Below are positions 1 through 6,821 of a stretch of 10,281 bases of DNA, piece by piece (the stretch's first letter is position 1; each line of letters opens with the position of its first letter). Location of the stretch: NCBI GenBank assembly GCA_945613045.1, contig CALZAG010000045.1, positions 1 through 10,281 on the forward strand, written 5' to 3'. Source of the DNA: an uncultured Clostridia bacterium (lineage in GTDB: Bacteria > Bacillota > Clostridia > Oscillospirales > Oscillospiraceae). Made by a program: the position numbers and the translations under genes. The notes below the pieces were generated by a model. That model made no database searches, was not told the DNA's origin, and worked only from the letters and a program-made list of their open reading frames with translations.

Positions 1-648
1 CGGATCGAAGCTCTTAAGGACGTGACATTCGAGATAGAAAAGGGCGAGATATGCGTTATCGTCGGCGCCTCGGGCGCCGGCAAAACCACGCTTCTAAACA
101 TACTCGGCGGCATGGACAGCCTCACGGAGGGCAGCGTGATCCTCGACGGGCAGGAGATATCGGCTTACAATGCAAAGCAGCTCACGACATACAGGCGGTA
201 TGACGTCGGCTTTGTGTTCCAGTTTTATAATCTCGTACAGAACCTGACGGCCCTTGAAAACGTTGAGCTTGCATCCCAGATTTGCCGCGACCCGATGGAT
301 CCGGCCGAGGTCATAGAGCTCGTCGGACTCAAGGACAGAGCAAGCAATTTCCCTGCGCAGCTTTCCGGCGGTGAGCAGCAGCGTGTTGCTATCGCAAGAG
401 CGCTTGCAAAGAATCCAAAGCTTATGCTCTGCGATGAGCCGACGGGTGCGCTCGACTATAACACCGGCAAGGCCGTTTTGCAGCTTCTGCAGGACTGCAG
501 CCGTAAAAACGGCATGACAGTCGTTATCATAACCCATAACCAGGCGCTCACAGCCATGGCGGACAGGGTCATCTCCGTCAAAAGCGGAACCGTCACAAAC
601 ATAAGCATCAATCCCGATCCCACACCCATTGAAAACATAGAGTGGTAG
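1..648 (+). CDS. ABC transporter ATP-binding protein (MacB/LolD type), 5' end missing
   Basis: ATPase subunit that binds and hydrolyses ATP on the cytoplasmic face to drive the permease encoded next. The frame is open from base 1 (visible protein begins RIEALKDVTF), so the start lies upstream; a GTG at 22 is in frame but lies inside the conserved first strand. With 215 residues visible, roughly 10-15 are missing compared with the usual 220-230. Numbered from the first visible codon, the domain is intact: Walker A GASGAGKTT at 22-30, Q-loop Gln near 74 in VFQFYNL, signature LSGGEQQR at 121-128, Walker B LMLCDE ending at Glu 146, D-loop GALD at 149-152, and H-loop His near 179 in ITHN. The motif spacing and the LGGMD segment fit the MacB/LolD/FtsE-like class that pairs with FtsX-fold permeases. 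The stop is 4 bases from the permease start, so the two are co-transcribed. The substrate cannot be read from the ATPase. Confidence 0.95.
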   Translation, partial: RIEALKDVTFEIEKGEICVIVGASGAGKTTLLNILGGMDSLTEGSVILDGQEISAYNAKQLTTYRRYDVGFVFQFYNLVQNLTALENVELASQICRDPMDPAEVIELVGLKDRASNFPAQLSGGEQQRVAIARALAKNPKLMLCDEPTGALDYNTGKAVLQLLQDCSRKNGMTVVIITHNQALTAMADRVISVKSGTVTNISINPDPTPIENIEW

Positions 649-652
649 CAAG

Positions 653-3600
653 ATGAATCCATCAACAGTAAAACTTACGCTCAGAGAGATAAAAAACAGC
701 CTCGGGCGCTATATGGCCATTTTCGCCATTATAGCACTGGGGGCCGGTCTGTTTGTCGGCCTGCGGCTGTCAAGGCCGGACTTTATCGAAACGTACGACC
801 GTTATATAGACGAGACGAACTTCTATGATTTTCGCCTTGTGTCGACTCTCGGCCTTACTGAGGACGACCTGCGGGAAGTCATGAAGATCGATGGAGTGAC
901 CGCGGCTGAGGGAGCGGTCAGCGCTGATTTTCTTTTTAATTCCGAGAGTGAGGATAATCTCATCATGGTTGCTCAGAGCATACCGGATGAGATCAATCTC
1001 ATAGACTTGAAGTGCGGACGTATGCCCCAAAAGGGCAGCGAGTGCCTTGCAGATCCGGAGCTGTACTCCGAGGACGATATCGGCAGAAAGATAAAGCTCT
1101 CCAAAGATAACAGCGAGCAGACGTTTGATATCTTTGCATATGACGAATATACTATCGTGGGCCTTACGGAAACTGTGCTGTACATAAACCTTGAGCGCGG
1201 CTCGAGCACCCTCGGAAACGGCAGCGTCGAGGGCTATGTGTACATCCCAAAGGACGGCTTCTCCACCGATTATTTCACCGATATATACCTTTGCGTCGAG
1301 TCGGAGGGATATGTGTATTCAGATGAATATGAAAGCTCGATCGAGCCTTACATAAAGCCGCTGGAGGCCTTTATGGAGGAGCGGGCGGTCATCAGGCACG
1401 ACGATATAATCGACGAGGCATATGCTCAGCTTGATGAAGCCAGGGAGCAGTACGAGGAGGGTCTTGCGCAGTATACACCGGCAAAGGCGGAATACGACAG
1501 AGGCTATTCCGAGTATATGGCAAAAAAATCGGAGACTCAGGCGGAGCTTGACGCGGCAAAGGCCAAGATAGAGTCTGCGGAGGCCATGGTGCAGGATCCG
1601 TCTATTCTTGACGGGAAGCAGGCGGAGCTTGACGCAGCCAGGGCGGAGCTTGACGCCGGAAAGGCCGAATATGAAAAGGGCCTGCGTGAATACCGGATCC
1701 TGCGCGCCGCTGCCTACGGCAACGTTGAATCACAGATTGAGTACTATGAAAACCGCATAGCGGAAAAGGAAAGTGAGATAGTCACCCTCAATGCCGAGCT
1801 TGCACAGCTCAACGCCGAGCTCGAGACAGCGACGGCGAACGGCGAGACGCTTAAGATCATTTCACTCAAATCTCAGATACGGAGCACGACCAATAAGATA
1901 AGCTCCGCCGAGTCTGATATTGAGTTTGCGCAATCGCGCCTTGAGAAGCACCGTCAGGACAAGGCGGAAGCTGATGCAAAAATGGCTCCGTATGAGCAGC
2001 AGCTTGCCGAAGCAAAGGCCCAGCTTGACAGCGGCTATGCGCAGATAGAGGCAGGGCAGGCGGAGCTGGACGCAGCCCGCGACATGATAAACAGCGGCGC
2101 CGCGGAGCTTGCGGCGGCAAAGAAAGCCTACGAACAGGGCAAAGCGGAGGCCGAGCGCGGCTTTGCCGAGGCCGAAGCGGAGCTGAAGGCCGGAAAAGCG
2201 CAACTTGACGCGGCCAAGGCGGAGCTCGACAGCGCTAAAGAGCAGCTCGATGACGCCGAAAAGCAGATAAAAAACATGGACCACGCCGACACCTATGTTC
2301 TGGGCAGGGATACCAATATCGGCTATGTCTGCTTCGAGAGCGATACGAACGTTGTGCAGAGCGTGGCGTCCGTATTCCCCGTGTTCTTTTTCCTCGTAGC
2401 CGCTCTCGTATGCCTGACGACCATGACAAGGATGATTGACGATCAGCGTGTCCAGATAGGCATACTGAAGGCGCTGGGCTACAGCTCGGGGTCTGTTATG
2501 TCAAAATATATGTTTTACTCCGGCAGCGCGACCCTGTTGGGCAGCATATTCGGCATCGGTGTCGGCAGCATTGCATTCCCCGCTATAGTTTGGTTCGGAT
2601 ATGGGCTGATCTACAGCTTCTCCGAGCTCGTATTCACAATGAACTGGCCGCTGGCAATCGGCATCACTGCGGCAAACCTTGCCGTGACGCTGCTTGTGAC
2701 GTGGTACTGCTGCCGCAGGGAACTCAAATGTGCGCCTGCCGACCTTATAAGGCCCAAGGCTCCCGAGGCTGGAAAGCGCATCCTGCTTGAAAAGATCCCC
2801 GGAATCTGGAACAGGCTGAGCTTCATGCAGAAGGTTTCAGCACGAAACATCATGCGCTATAAAAAGAGAATATTCATGATGCTTCTGGGCATTGGCGGAT
2901 GTACGGCGCTCGTGCTGACGGCGCTCGGACTGAACGACACTATACAGGGCATCGTAAAGCAGCAGTATGATGATATTATCCTCTATGACTATGAGTTGAG
3001 CCTTGCCTACGACATGACTCAGGAGGAGCAGGAGATATTCCTCGGCGACTGCGGAGATAATGTGGACAGCGCGCTGTTCCTGTACCGCGGCGAGGCGGAT
3101 ATATCCGGCGGTGAAACGACAAAGAGCGCGACTCTGAGCGTAAGCGACGGCAAGAATATCGAAGAATTCATTTCGCTTCACTACGAAAAAGAGCCGGTCG
3201 AATATCCCGGGCTCAACGAGGCGATCATCAACTACAACCTTGCCCGCATGATGGGCGGGGTTGAGATCGGCGACGAGATAACGATAACGAATTCAGACAT
3301 GGAGACCCTCACCGTAACGGTCAGCGGATTTTTCGATAATTATGTTGACAGCTTTGTTTTTGTAAGTCCCGATACCTGCGAGGCTCAGTGGGGCTATGTA
3401 CCTGAGGCAAAATCGGCTCTTGTAAATGCCCCTGAGAACATGGATGTAAACGACTGCGCAACTCAGATCGCAAAGGTCGACGGCGTCAGGACCATAAGCC
3501 TGAGCGTCGACTCCCGTGACAGGATAGGCAGCATGATGGACGGCCTGCTGTTTGTTGTCGCGGCGATAATCCTCTGTGCGGGTCTGCTGGCATTTATCGT

Positions 3601-3946
3601 GCTGTATAACCTGACAAATATTAATATTGCCGAACGCATACGCGAGATCGCGACCCTTAAGGTGCTCGGCTTCTATCCGCATGAAGCTGCAAACTATGTG
3701 TTCCGCGAAAATCTTGTGCTCACTGGAGCAGGAGGTCTTTTCGGGCTTCTGCTGGGCGTTGGGCTGCACGCCTTCGTGATGAATGCCATCAAGGTGGATA
3801 TGATGTATTTTGAGCCGTACATAAGCCCGCTCAGCTTCATCGTCTCCATAGTGATAACCTTTGTGTTCGCACTTATCGTTAACATGATAATGCGGCGCAG
3901 GATAGACGGCATCGACATGGCAGGTGCGCTCAAATCCGTCGAGTGA
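653..3946 (+). CDS. FtsX/MacB-fold ABC transporter permease with a ~300-residue coiled coil
   Basis: Membrane subunit of the ABC system, 1097 residues, partner of the ATPase just upstream. Order seen: N-terminal membrane helix about 20-38; an extracytoplasmic region about 40-245; a Lys/Glu/Ala-rich coiled coil about 250-545; an FtsX block with helices near 570-592, 615-645 and 665-687; a helix near 740-760; a second extracytoplasmic domain about 765-955; and a second FtsX block with helices near 963-987, 1018-1045 and 1060-1082. Both FtsX blocks carry the usual coupling segments, QIGILKALGYS (601-611) and REIATLKVLGFYP (997-1009). This duplicated layout is usual for large FtsX-type permeases of Firmicutes, which either export substrates or transmit force across the membrane without transport; the sequence does not decide between these. 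The ATG at 653 lies 4 bases after the previous stop with only a weak ribosome binding site, which suggests translational coupling. No terminator is visible after its stop. Confidence 0.93.
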   Translation: MNPSTVKLTLREIKNSLGRYMAIFAIIALGAGLFVGLRLSRPDFIETYDRYIDETNFYDFRLVSTLGLTEDDLREVMKIDGVTAAEGAVSADFLFNSESEDNLIMVAQSIPDEINLIDLKCGRMPQKGSECLADPELYSEDDIGRKIKLSKDNSEQTFDIFAYDEYTIVGLTETVLYINLERGSSTLGNGSVEGYVYIPKDGFSTDYFTDIYLCVESEGYVYSDEYESSIEPYIKPLEAFMEERAVIRHDDIIDEAYAQLDEAREQYEEGLAQYTPAKAEYDRGYSEYMAKKSETQAELDAAKAKIESAEAMVQDPSILDGKQAELDAARAELDAGKAEYEKGLREYRILRAAAYGNVESQIEYYENRIAEKESEIVTLNAELAQLNAELETATANGETLKIISLKSQIRSTTNKISSAESDIEFAQSRLEKHRQDKAEADAKMAPYEQQLAEAKAQLDSGYAQIEAGQAELDAARDMINSGAAELAAAKKAYEQGKAEAERGFAEAEAELKAGKAQLDAAKAELDSAKEQLDDAEKQIKNMDHADTYVLGRDTNIGYVCFESDTNVVQSVASVFPVFFFLVAALVCLTTMTRMIDDQRVQIGILKALGYSSGSVMSKYMFYSGSATLLGSIFGIGVGSIAFPAIVWFGYGLIYSFSELVFTMNWPLAIGITAANLAVTLLVTWYCCRRELKCAPADLIRPKAPEAGKRILLEKIPGIWNRLSFMQKVSARNIMRYKKRIFMMLLGIGGCTALVLTALGLNDTIQGIVKQQYDDIILYDYELSLAYDMTQEEQEIFLGDCGDNVDSALFLYRGEADISGGETTKSATLSVSDGKNIEEFISLHYEKEPVEYPGLNEAIINYNLARMMGGVEIGDEITITNSDMETLTVTVSGFFDNYVDSFVFVSPDTCEAQWGYVPEAKSALVNAPENMDVNDCATQIAKVDGVRTISLSVDSRDRIGSMMDGLLFVVAAIILCAGLLAFIVLYNLTNINIAERIREIATLKVLGFYPHEAANYVFRENLVLTGAGGLFGLLLGVGLHAFVMNAIKVDMMYFEPYISPLSFIVSIVITFVFALIVNMIMRRRIDGIDMAGALKSVE
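1541..2251 (+). repeat. Degenerate heptad-coding repeats (AELDAAK/AELDAGK) in the permease coiled coil
   Basis: A sequence close to GCGGAGCTTGACGC recurs in frame, with variants starting at about 1541, 1622, 1643, 2060, 2102, 2177 and 2219. Several spacings are 21 or 42 bases, that is one or two heptads, for example 1622 to 1643, 2060 to 2102 and 2177 to 2219. The encoded unit is approximately AELDAAK followed by AELDAGKAEYEKG. This is protein-level coiled-coil periodicity visible in DNA; the copies are imperfect and not a mobile or CRISPR repeat. The similarity could allow recombination that changes coiled-coil length in whole heptads. Confidence 0.75.
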
Positions 3947-3947
3947 T

Positions 3948-3976
3948 TTGACATTTCAGTGTAAATAGACTATATT
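3948..3976 (+). promoter_or_regulatory. Sigma-A promoter for the Ser/Thr kinase gene
   Basis: TTGACA at 3948-3953 is a perfect -35 box, followed by a 17-base spacer and TATATT at 3971-3976. Transcription should start near 3983. The -35 box begins one base after the TGA of the permease gene, so the promoter occupies almost the whole intergenic gap. The predicted start site leaves about 12 bases before the in-frame TTG at 3995 and about 27 before the ATG at 4010, which favours the ATG. Confidence 0.8.
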
Positions 3977-4009
3977 CTATTCGGAATAATCTGATTGGAA
4001 CGGACTAAT

Positions 4010-5758
4010 ATGGAGAATTTGAAAGCCGCTCTGCCAGGCTGGGAGATAGTGCGCTGCATCGGCAGCGGCAGCTCCGGCAAGGTTTACGAGCTGAAGAAAA
4101 AGGATGAATACGGCGGAGATTTCCATGCGGCCCTCAAGGTGGTGAGCGTACCCGGTTCCCAGAAGGAGTATGACGAGATGCTCAGCACCATGAGCGAATT
4201 TGCCATGCGCGCAAAGCTCAGGGAAAAGGTTGAGGAGATAAGCAGCGAATATCGTCTGCTCGGCGCTCTGCGGGGACATCCCAATATAGTAAACTGCGAG
4301 GATCAGATGATAATCCCCCATGATAACGACATGGGCTGGGATATCTACATCCGGATGGAGCTTCTTACCTCTCTGCCCGACTATGTAAGAGAACACGGTA
4401 TGAGCGTCAGCGATGTGATTAAGCTCGGAACGGATATGTGCTCCGCTCTTGAGCAGTGCAGGGAGAACAATATAATCCACCGCGACATAAAGCCGCAGAA
4501 CATCTTCGTCAGCCGTTACGGCGATTTCAAGCTCGGAGATTTCGGCGTTGCAAAGTCCTCTGCCATCCGCAGCTCCGCCGACAAGGTCGGTACATATTCC
4601 TACATGGCTCCCGAGGTCTATAAGGGCAAGAGCTATGACGACAGGGTGGACATATATTCTCTGGGCATGGTGCTGTACTGGCTGCTGAACGAGCGCCGGG
4701 GGCCGTTCCTTCCTTTGCCGCCACAGAGCCCCACGTCCGAGCAGACGGCCGACGCCCAGCTCCGCAGATTCCGCGGCGAAGCTCTGCCGCCCCCGAAAAA
4801 CGGCAGCGGAGCTCTCAAAAAGCTGGTTCAGAAGGCGTGCAGCTTCAGGGCCGAGGAGCGGTTTGCAAGTCCCACGGAGATGAAAAAGGCCCTGAGCCTT
4901 GCCGCATCAGGAAAAACGTTTGCGGCTGCTGTTGATGACGATGCGACTGTGCGCGAGGATGCGCCTGTCAAAAGACCCGAGCCGAGGCCCGTTTATGAGC
5001 CTAATCCGGAGCCCAAGGTGAAGCCAAAGGCCGCGCCGCCTCCCAAAAAGCCGGAGCCCAAGCCCGGCAAGCAGGAGGCGTCCAAGGAAAAGCCGCTGCC
5101 TGCTTATATCATAGCGCTGATACTCATAATCATTGCCATGGTCGCCGCTGTAGTTGTTTTCCTTACAGGCAACTGGGGAGGGCATGACACGGATGAACCT
5201 AAGAATACCGAGACACCGGCGCCCACGGAAACGGCTGAGCCGGATAAGCTTGAGGTCAGCGCCATCGTGCTGAGCTCTCCGCGCCTGACGCTCACCGAGC
5301 AGGAGGAGGCAAAGCTCAGCGTAAGCTGCATTCCCGAGCCCAAGGCAGGGCAGGAGGAGCCGGAATATGTCTGGAAAAGCAGCGACGTAAGCGTCGTGAG
5401 CGTTGATGAAGCGGGCAATGTTAAGGCTCTGAGCGAGGGTGCCGCGACCGTCATGGTCTATGTCAAAGACAAAATGGAGATATATGATCAGTGCATGGTC
5501 ATCGTTGAGCGGCCGTATGTAACGGAGCTGACCATTGAGGAGATGCCGGTCAAGACGGTGTACTCCGTGGGCGAAACGCTTGATACCACTGGCCTGGTCC
5601 TGAGGGCATATTACAATAACGGCGACGCAAAGCGTATCACCAACCCCGAGGAATACACGGTCGAGTGCGATATGACCGGCCTCGGCAACAGGGACGCAAC
5701 CGTCACCTTTGAGGGCAAGACCGTGACATACACCGTCAGGATAAGCCTGTTCGGATAA
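4010..5758 (+). CDS. Membrane Ser/Thr protein kinase with extracellular Big2- and Big3-like Ig domains
   Basis: Hanks-type eukaryotic-like kinase, 582 residues from the ATG at 4010. An in-frame TTG at 3995 would add five residues but lies too close to the predicted transcript start. Catalytic elements are all present: Gly loop GSGSSGKV (18-25), Lys43 in AALKVV, likely helix-C Glu80, HRDIKPQN with catalytic Asp159, DFG Asp177, and GTYSYMAPE ending the activation segment. About 37 residues separate Lys43 and Glu80, longer than usual. The domain ends near 295. A Pro/Lys/Glu-rich linker (about 320-363) leads to one membrane helix (about 365-387) and a Thr/Pro/Glu-rich stalk. Outside the cell there is a Big_2-like domain (about 415-500; WKSSDVSVVSVDEAGNVKAL is typical) and a Big_3-like domain (about 503-580; VGETLDTTGLVL). 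PrkC-type kinases carry PASTA repeats here and sit beside a PP2C phosphatase; neither is seen. The ligand and substrates are unknown. Confidence 0.92.
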   Translation: MENLKAALPGWEIVRCIGSGSSGKVYELKKKDEYGGDFHAALKVVSVPGSQKEYDEMLSTMSEFAMRAKLREKVEEISSEYRLLGALRGHPNIVNCEDQMIIPHDNDMGWDIYIRMELLTSLPDYVREHGMSVSDVIKLGTDMCSALEQCRENNIIHRDIKPQNIFVSRYGDFKLGDFGVAKSSAIRSSADKVGTYSYMAPEVYKGKSYDDRVDIYSLGMVLYWLLNERRGPFLPLPPQSPTSEQTADAQLRRFRGEALPPPKNGSGALKKLVQKACSFRAEERFASPTEMKKALSLAASGKTFAAAVDDDATVREDAPVKRPEPRPVYEPNPEPKVKPKAAPPPKKPEPKPGKQEASKEKPLPAYIIALILIIIAMVAAVVVFLTGNWGGHDTDEPKNTETPAPTETAEPDKLEVSAIVLSSPRLTLTEQEEAKLSVSCIPEPKAGQEEPEYVWKSSDVSVVSVDEAGNVKALSEGAATVMVYVKDKMEIYDQCMVIVERPYVTELTIEEMPVKTVYSVGETLDTTGLVLRAYYNNGDAKRITNPEEYTVECDMTGLGNRDATVTFEGKTVTYTVRISLFG

Positions 5759-5764
5759 AGATAA

Positions 5765-5796
5765 CAGCACCGCAGTTCATTTGAACTGCGGTGCTG
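5765..5796. terminator. Hairpin terminator shared by the convergent kinase and PAP2 genes
   Basis: A perfect 14-base-pair stem: CAGCACCGCAGTTC at 5765-5778 pairs with GAACTGCGGTGCTG at 5783-5796 around a 4-base loop. It lies 6 bases after the kinase stop and 12 bases beyond the stop of the minus-strand phosphatase gene. The T-runs are imperfect on both sides: ATTAGCGTTATTTC on plus and TTATCTTTATC on minus. Its position between converging genes supports use in both directions. Confidence 0.8.
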
Positions 5797-5808
5797 ATTA
5801 GCGTTATT

Positions 5809-6726
5809 TCACTTTTTTCCGAGCTTTGCAAAGAACTTGAATGTGAGCGGCCACACGATACCGGCGAACAGTATGACGATAAAATACCTGATGCCGTGCG
5901 CTACACTGTGCCCGCCGAAAAGAGCAAGCAGCGGAGCCTTGAGGGCCGCCTTGATGCCCACGGTAATGCCCAGACCAACAGCGACTTTTATGATCTGAGC
6001 CCACCATACTGCTTCGGTGGGGAAGTTAATGTACTTACTGTCAAGACAGAACACAAGCATAAGACCGACCGAGCAGAACAGTATCATGTATGCATTCTTT
6101 AAGCCGGAATTGTAATTATCCATATCAATGTCGGCGGGGAAATCATAAAGCTCAACAAACAGCACGAAGGCCGCCGCCATCGCGATGAACACGGAAAAGA
6201 GTATGTAAATATTCTTCGGCTTTTCGTCCATATCGCGGAAGAAGGGGTACAGAGCGAACATGAGGACCAGTCCGATGGCAAGGCTCACGCCCACATCAAG
6301 CGGCGTGTGTACGCCGACATACATACGGGAGAAAGCCGTAAGGGCGATGAGCAGGGCAAGAACGATGCGCAGAGCCGTGCTCTTGGTATACCTCGCGGGT
6401 GCGCCCAGGGTGGCAAATGCGTTCTGCGTGTGTCCGCTGGGGAAGGAGTAGCCCGTTGCCTCGGCCCTCGCGCTCTCAACGATGGTAAATTCGGGATCCT
6501 TGACCCAGGGGCGCGGTATCCTGAACCAAAGCTTCAGAAACTGATTGATGATAGTGCCGGCAAAGCCCACGGTCATCATATAGTAGCCGCATTTCTTGCT
6601 GACGCACCAGAAAACGATTATCGCCGCGGCGATAAACACCGTCTCGCCGCCCAGATTGGTGACAAGTCCCATCAGCTTGTCCAGCAGGGGAGTGCGGATG
6701 CCTTCAAGGGCATATAGTAATTCCAT
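5809..6726 (-). CDS. PAP2-family membrane phosphatase
   Basis: Integral membrane acid phosphatase, 305 residues from the ATG at 6726. A GTG at 6738 is in frame, but GAGGTG sits 4 bases before the ATG and overlaps that GTG start, so the ATG is preferred. All three PAP2 signature motifs are present: K-x6-RP (Lys65, Arg72, Pro73 in KLWFRIPRPW), PSGH (96-99, with His99 as general acid) and SR-x5-H-x3-D (Arg134, nucleophile His140, Asp144 in SRMYVGVHTPLD). The family removes phosphate from lipid or isoprenoid phosphates such as undecaprenyl pyrophosphate or phosphatidic acid, with the active site usually facing outwards. The PAP2 core occupies roughly residues 1-165. A further ~140 residues with about four hydrophobic segments follow, longer than minimal BcrC-like enzymes of about 200 residues; the added part is not recognised. 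The exact substrate cannot be assigned. It has its own promoter and converges on the kinase gene. Confidence 0.92.
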   Translation of the reverse strand: MELLYALEGIRTPLLDKLMGLVTNLGGETVFIAAAIIVFWCVSKKCGYYMMTVGFAGTIINQFLKLWFRIPRPWVKDPEFTIVESARAEATGYSFPSGHTQNAFATLGAPARYTKSTALRIVLALLIALTAFSRMYVGVHTPLDVGVSLAIGLVLMFALYPFFRDMDEKPKNIYILFSVFIAMAAAFVLFVELYDFPADIDMDNYNSGLKNAYMILFCSVGLMLVFCLDSKYINFPTEAVWWAQIIKVAVGLGITVGIKAALKAPLLALFGGHSVAHGIRYFIVILFAGIVWPLTFKFFAKLGKK

Positions 6727-6755
6727 AAAGCACCTCACTAAATACTGATATATTC

Positions 6756-6784
6756 ATTCTAGCATACCAAAAAGCCGTTTGCAA
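6756..6784 (-). promoter_or_regulatory. Promoter of the PAP2 gene, overlapping the upstream terminator
   Basis: On the minus strand, TTGCAA (6784-6779) is separated by 17 bases from TAGAAT (6761-6756), and a TG one base before the hexamer gives an extended -10 element. The predicted start is near 6749, leaving about 23 bases to the ATG at 6726. The -35 box lies in the loop and inner stem of the hairpin at 6764-6804. The -35 match is only fair, with the extended -10 compensating. Confidence 0.6.
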
Positions 6785-6804
6785 CGCAAACGGCTTTTTG
6801 GTAT
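6764..6804 (-). terminator. Intrinsic terminator of the alcohol dehydrogenase gene
   Basis: A perfect inverted repeat of 19 base pairs (6764-6782 with 6786-6804) around the 3-base loop AAC. On the minus strand it reads A-run, GCCGTTTGC, loop GTT, GCAAACGGC, TTTTT, the standard shape of a rho-independent terminator. It begins 17 bases after the dehydrogenase stop codon. The A-run and T-run flank the GC core symmetrically, so it could also stop plus-strand transcripts that pass the 5765-5796 hairpin. Confidence 0.9.
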
Positions 6805-6821
6805 TCGTCATGCAGTGAAGA

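Noticed and set aside
1541..2251. The regularly spaced repeats as a CRISPR array or minisatellite.
   Set aside because: The units are in frame, degenerate, without uniform unique spacers, and are explained by coiled-coil heptads.
1862..2284. Leu/Arg-rich minus-strand frame with periodic composition opposite the permease coiled coil.
   Set aside because: The periodicity is the mirror image of the heptad repeats on the coding strand; no independent support.
3995..4012. TTG at 3995 as the kinase start.
   Set aside because: It would leave a leader of only about 12 bases and no ribosome binding site, whereas ATG 4010 has GGAACGG about 6 bases upstream.
5791..6102. A 103-codon plus-strand frame beginning just after the kinase terminator.
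   Set aside because: It overlaps the PAP2 gene in antisense, starts within the terminator, and has no ribosome binding site or motifs.
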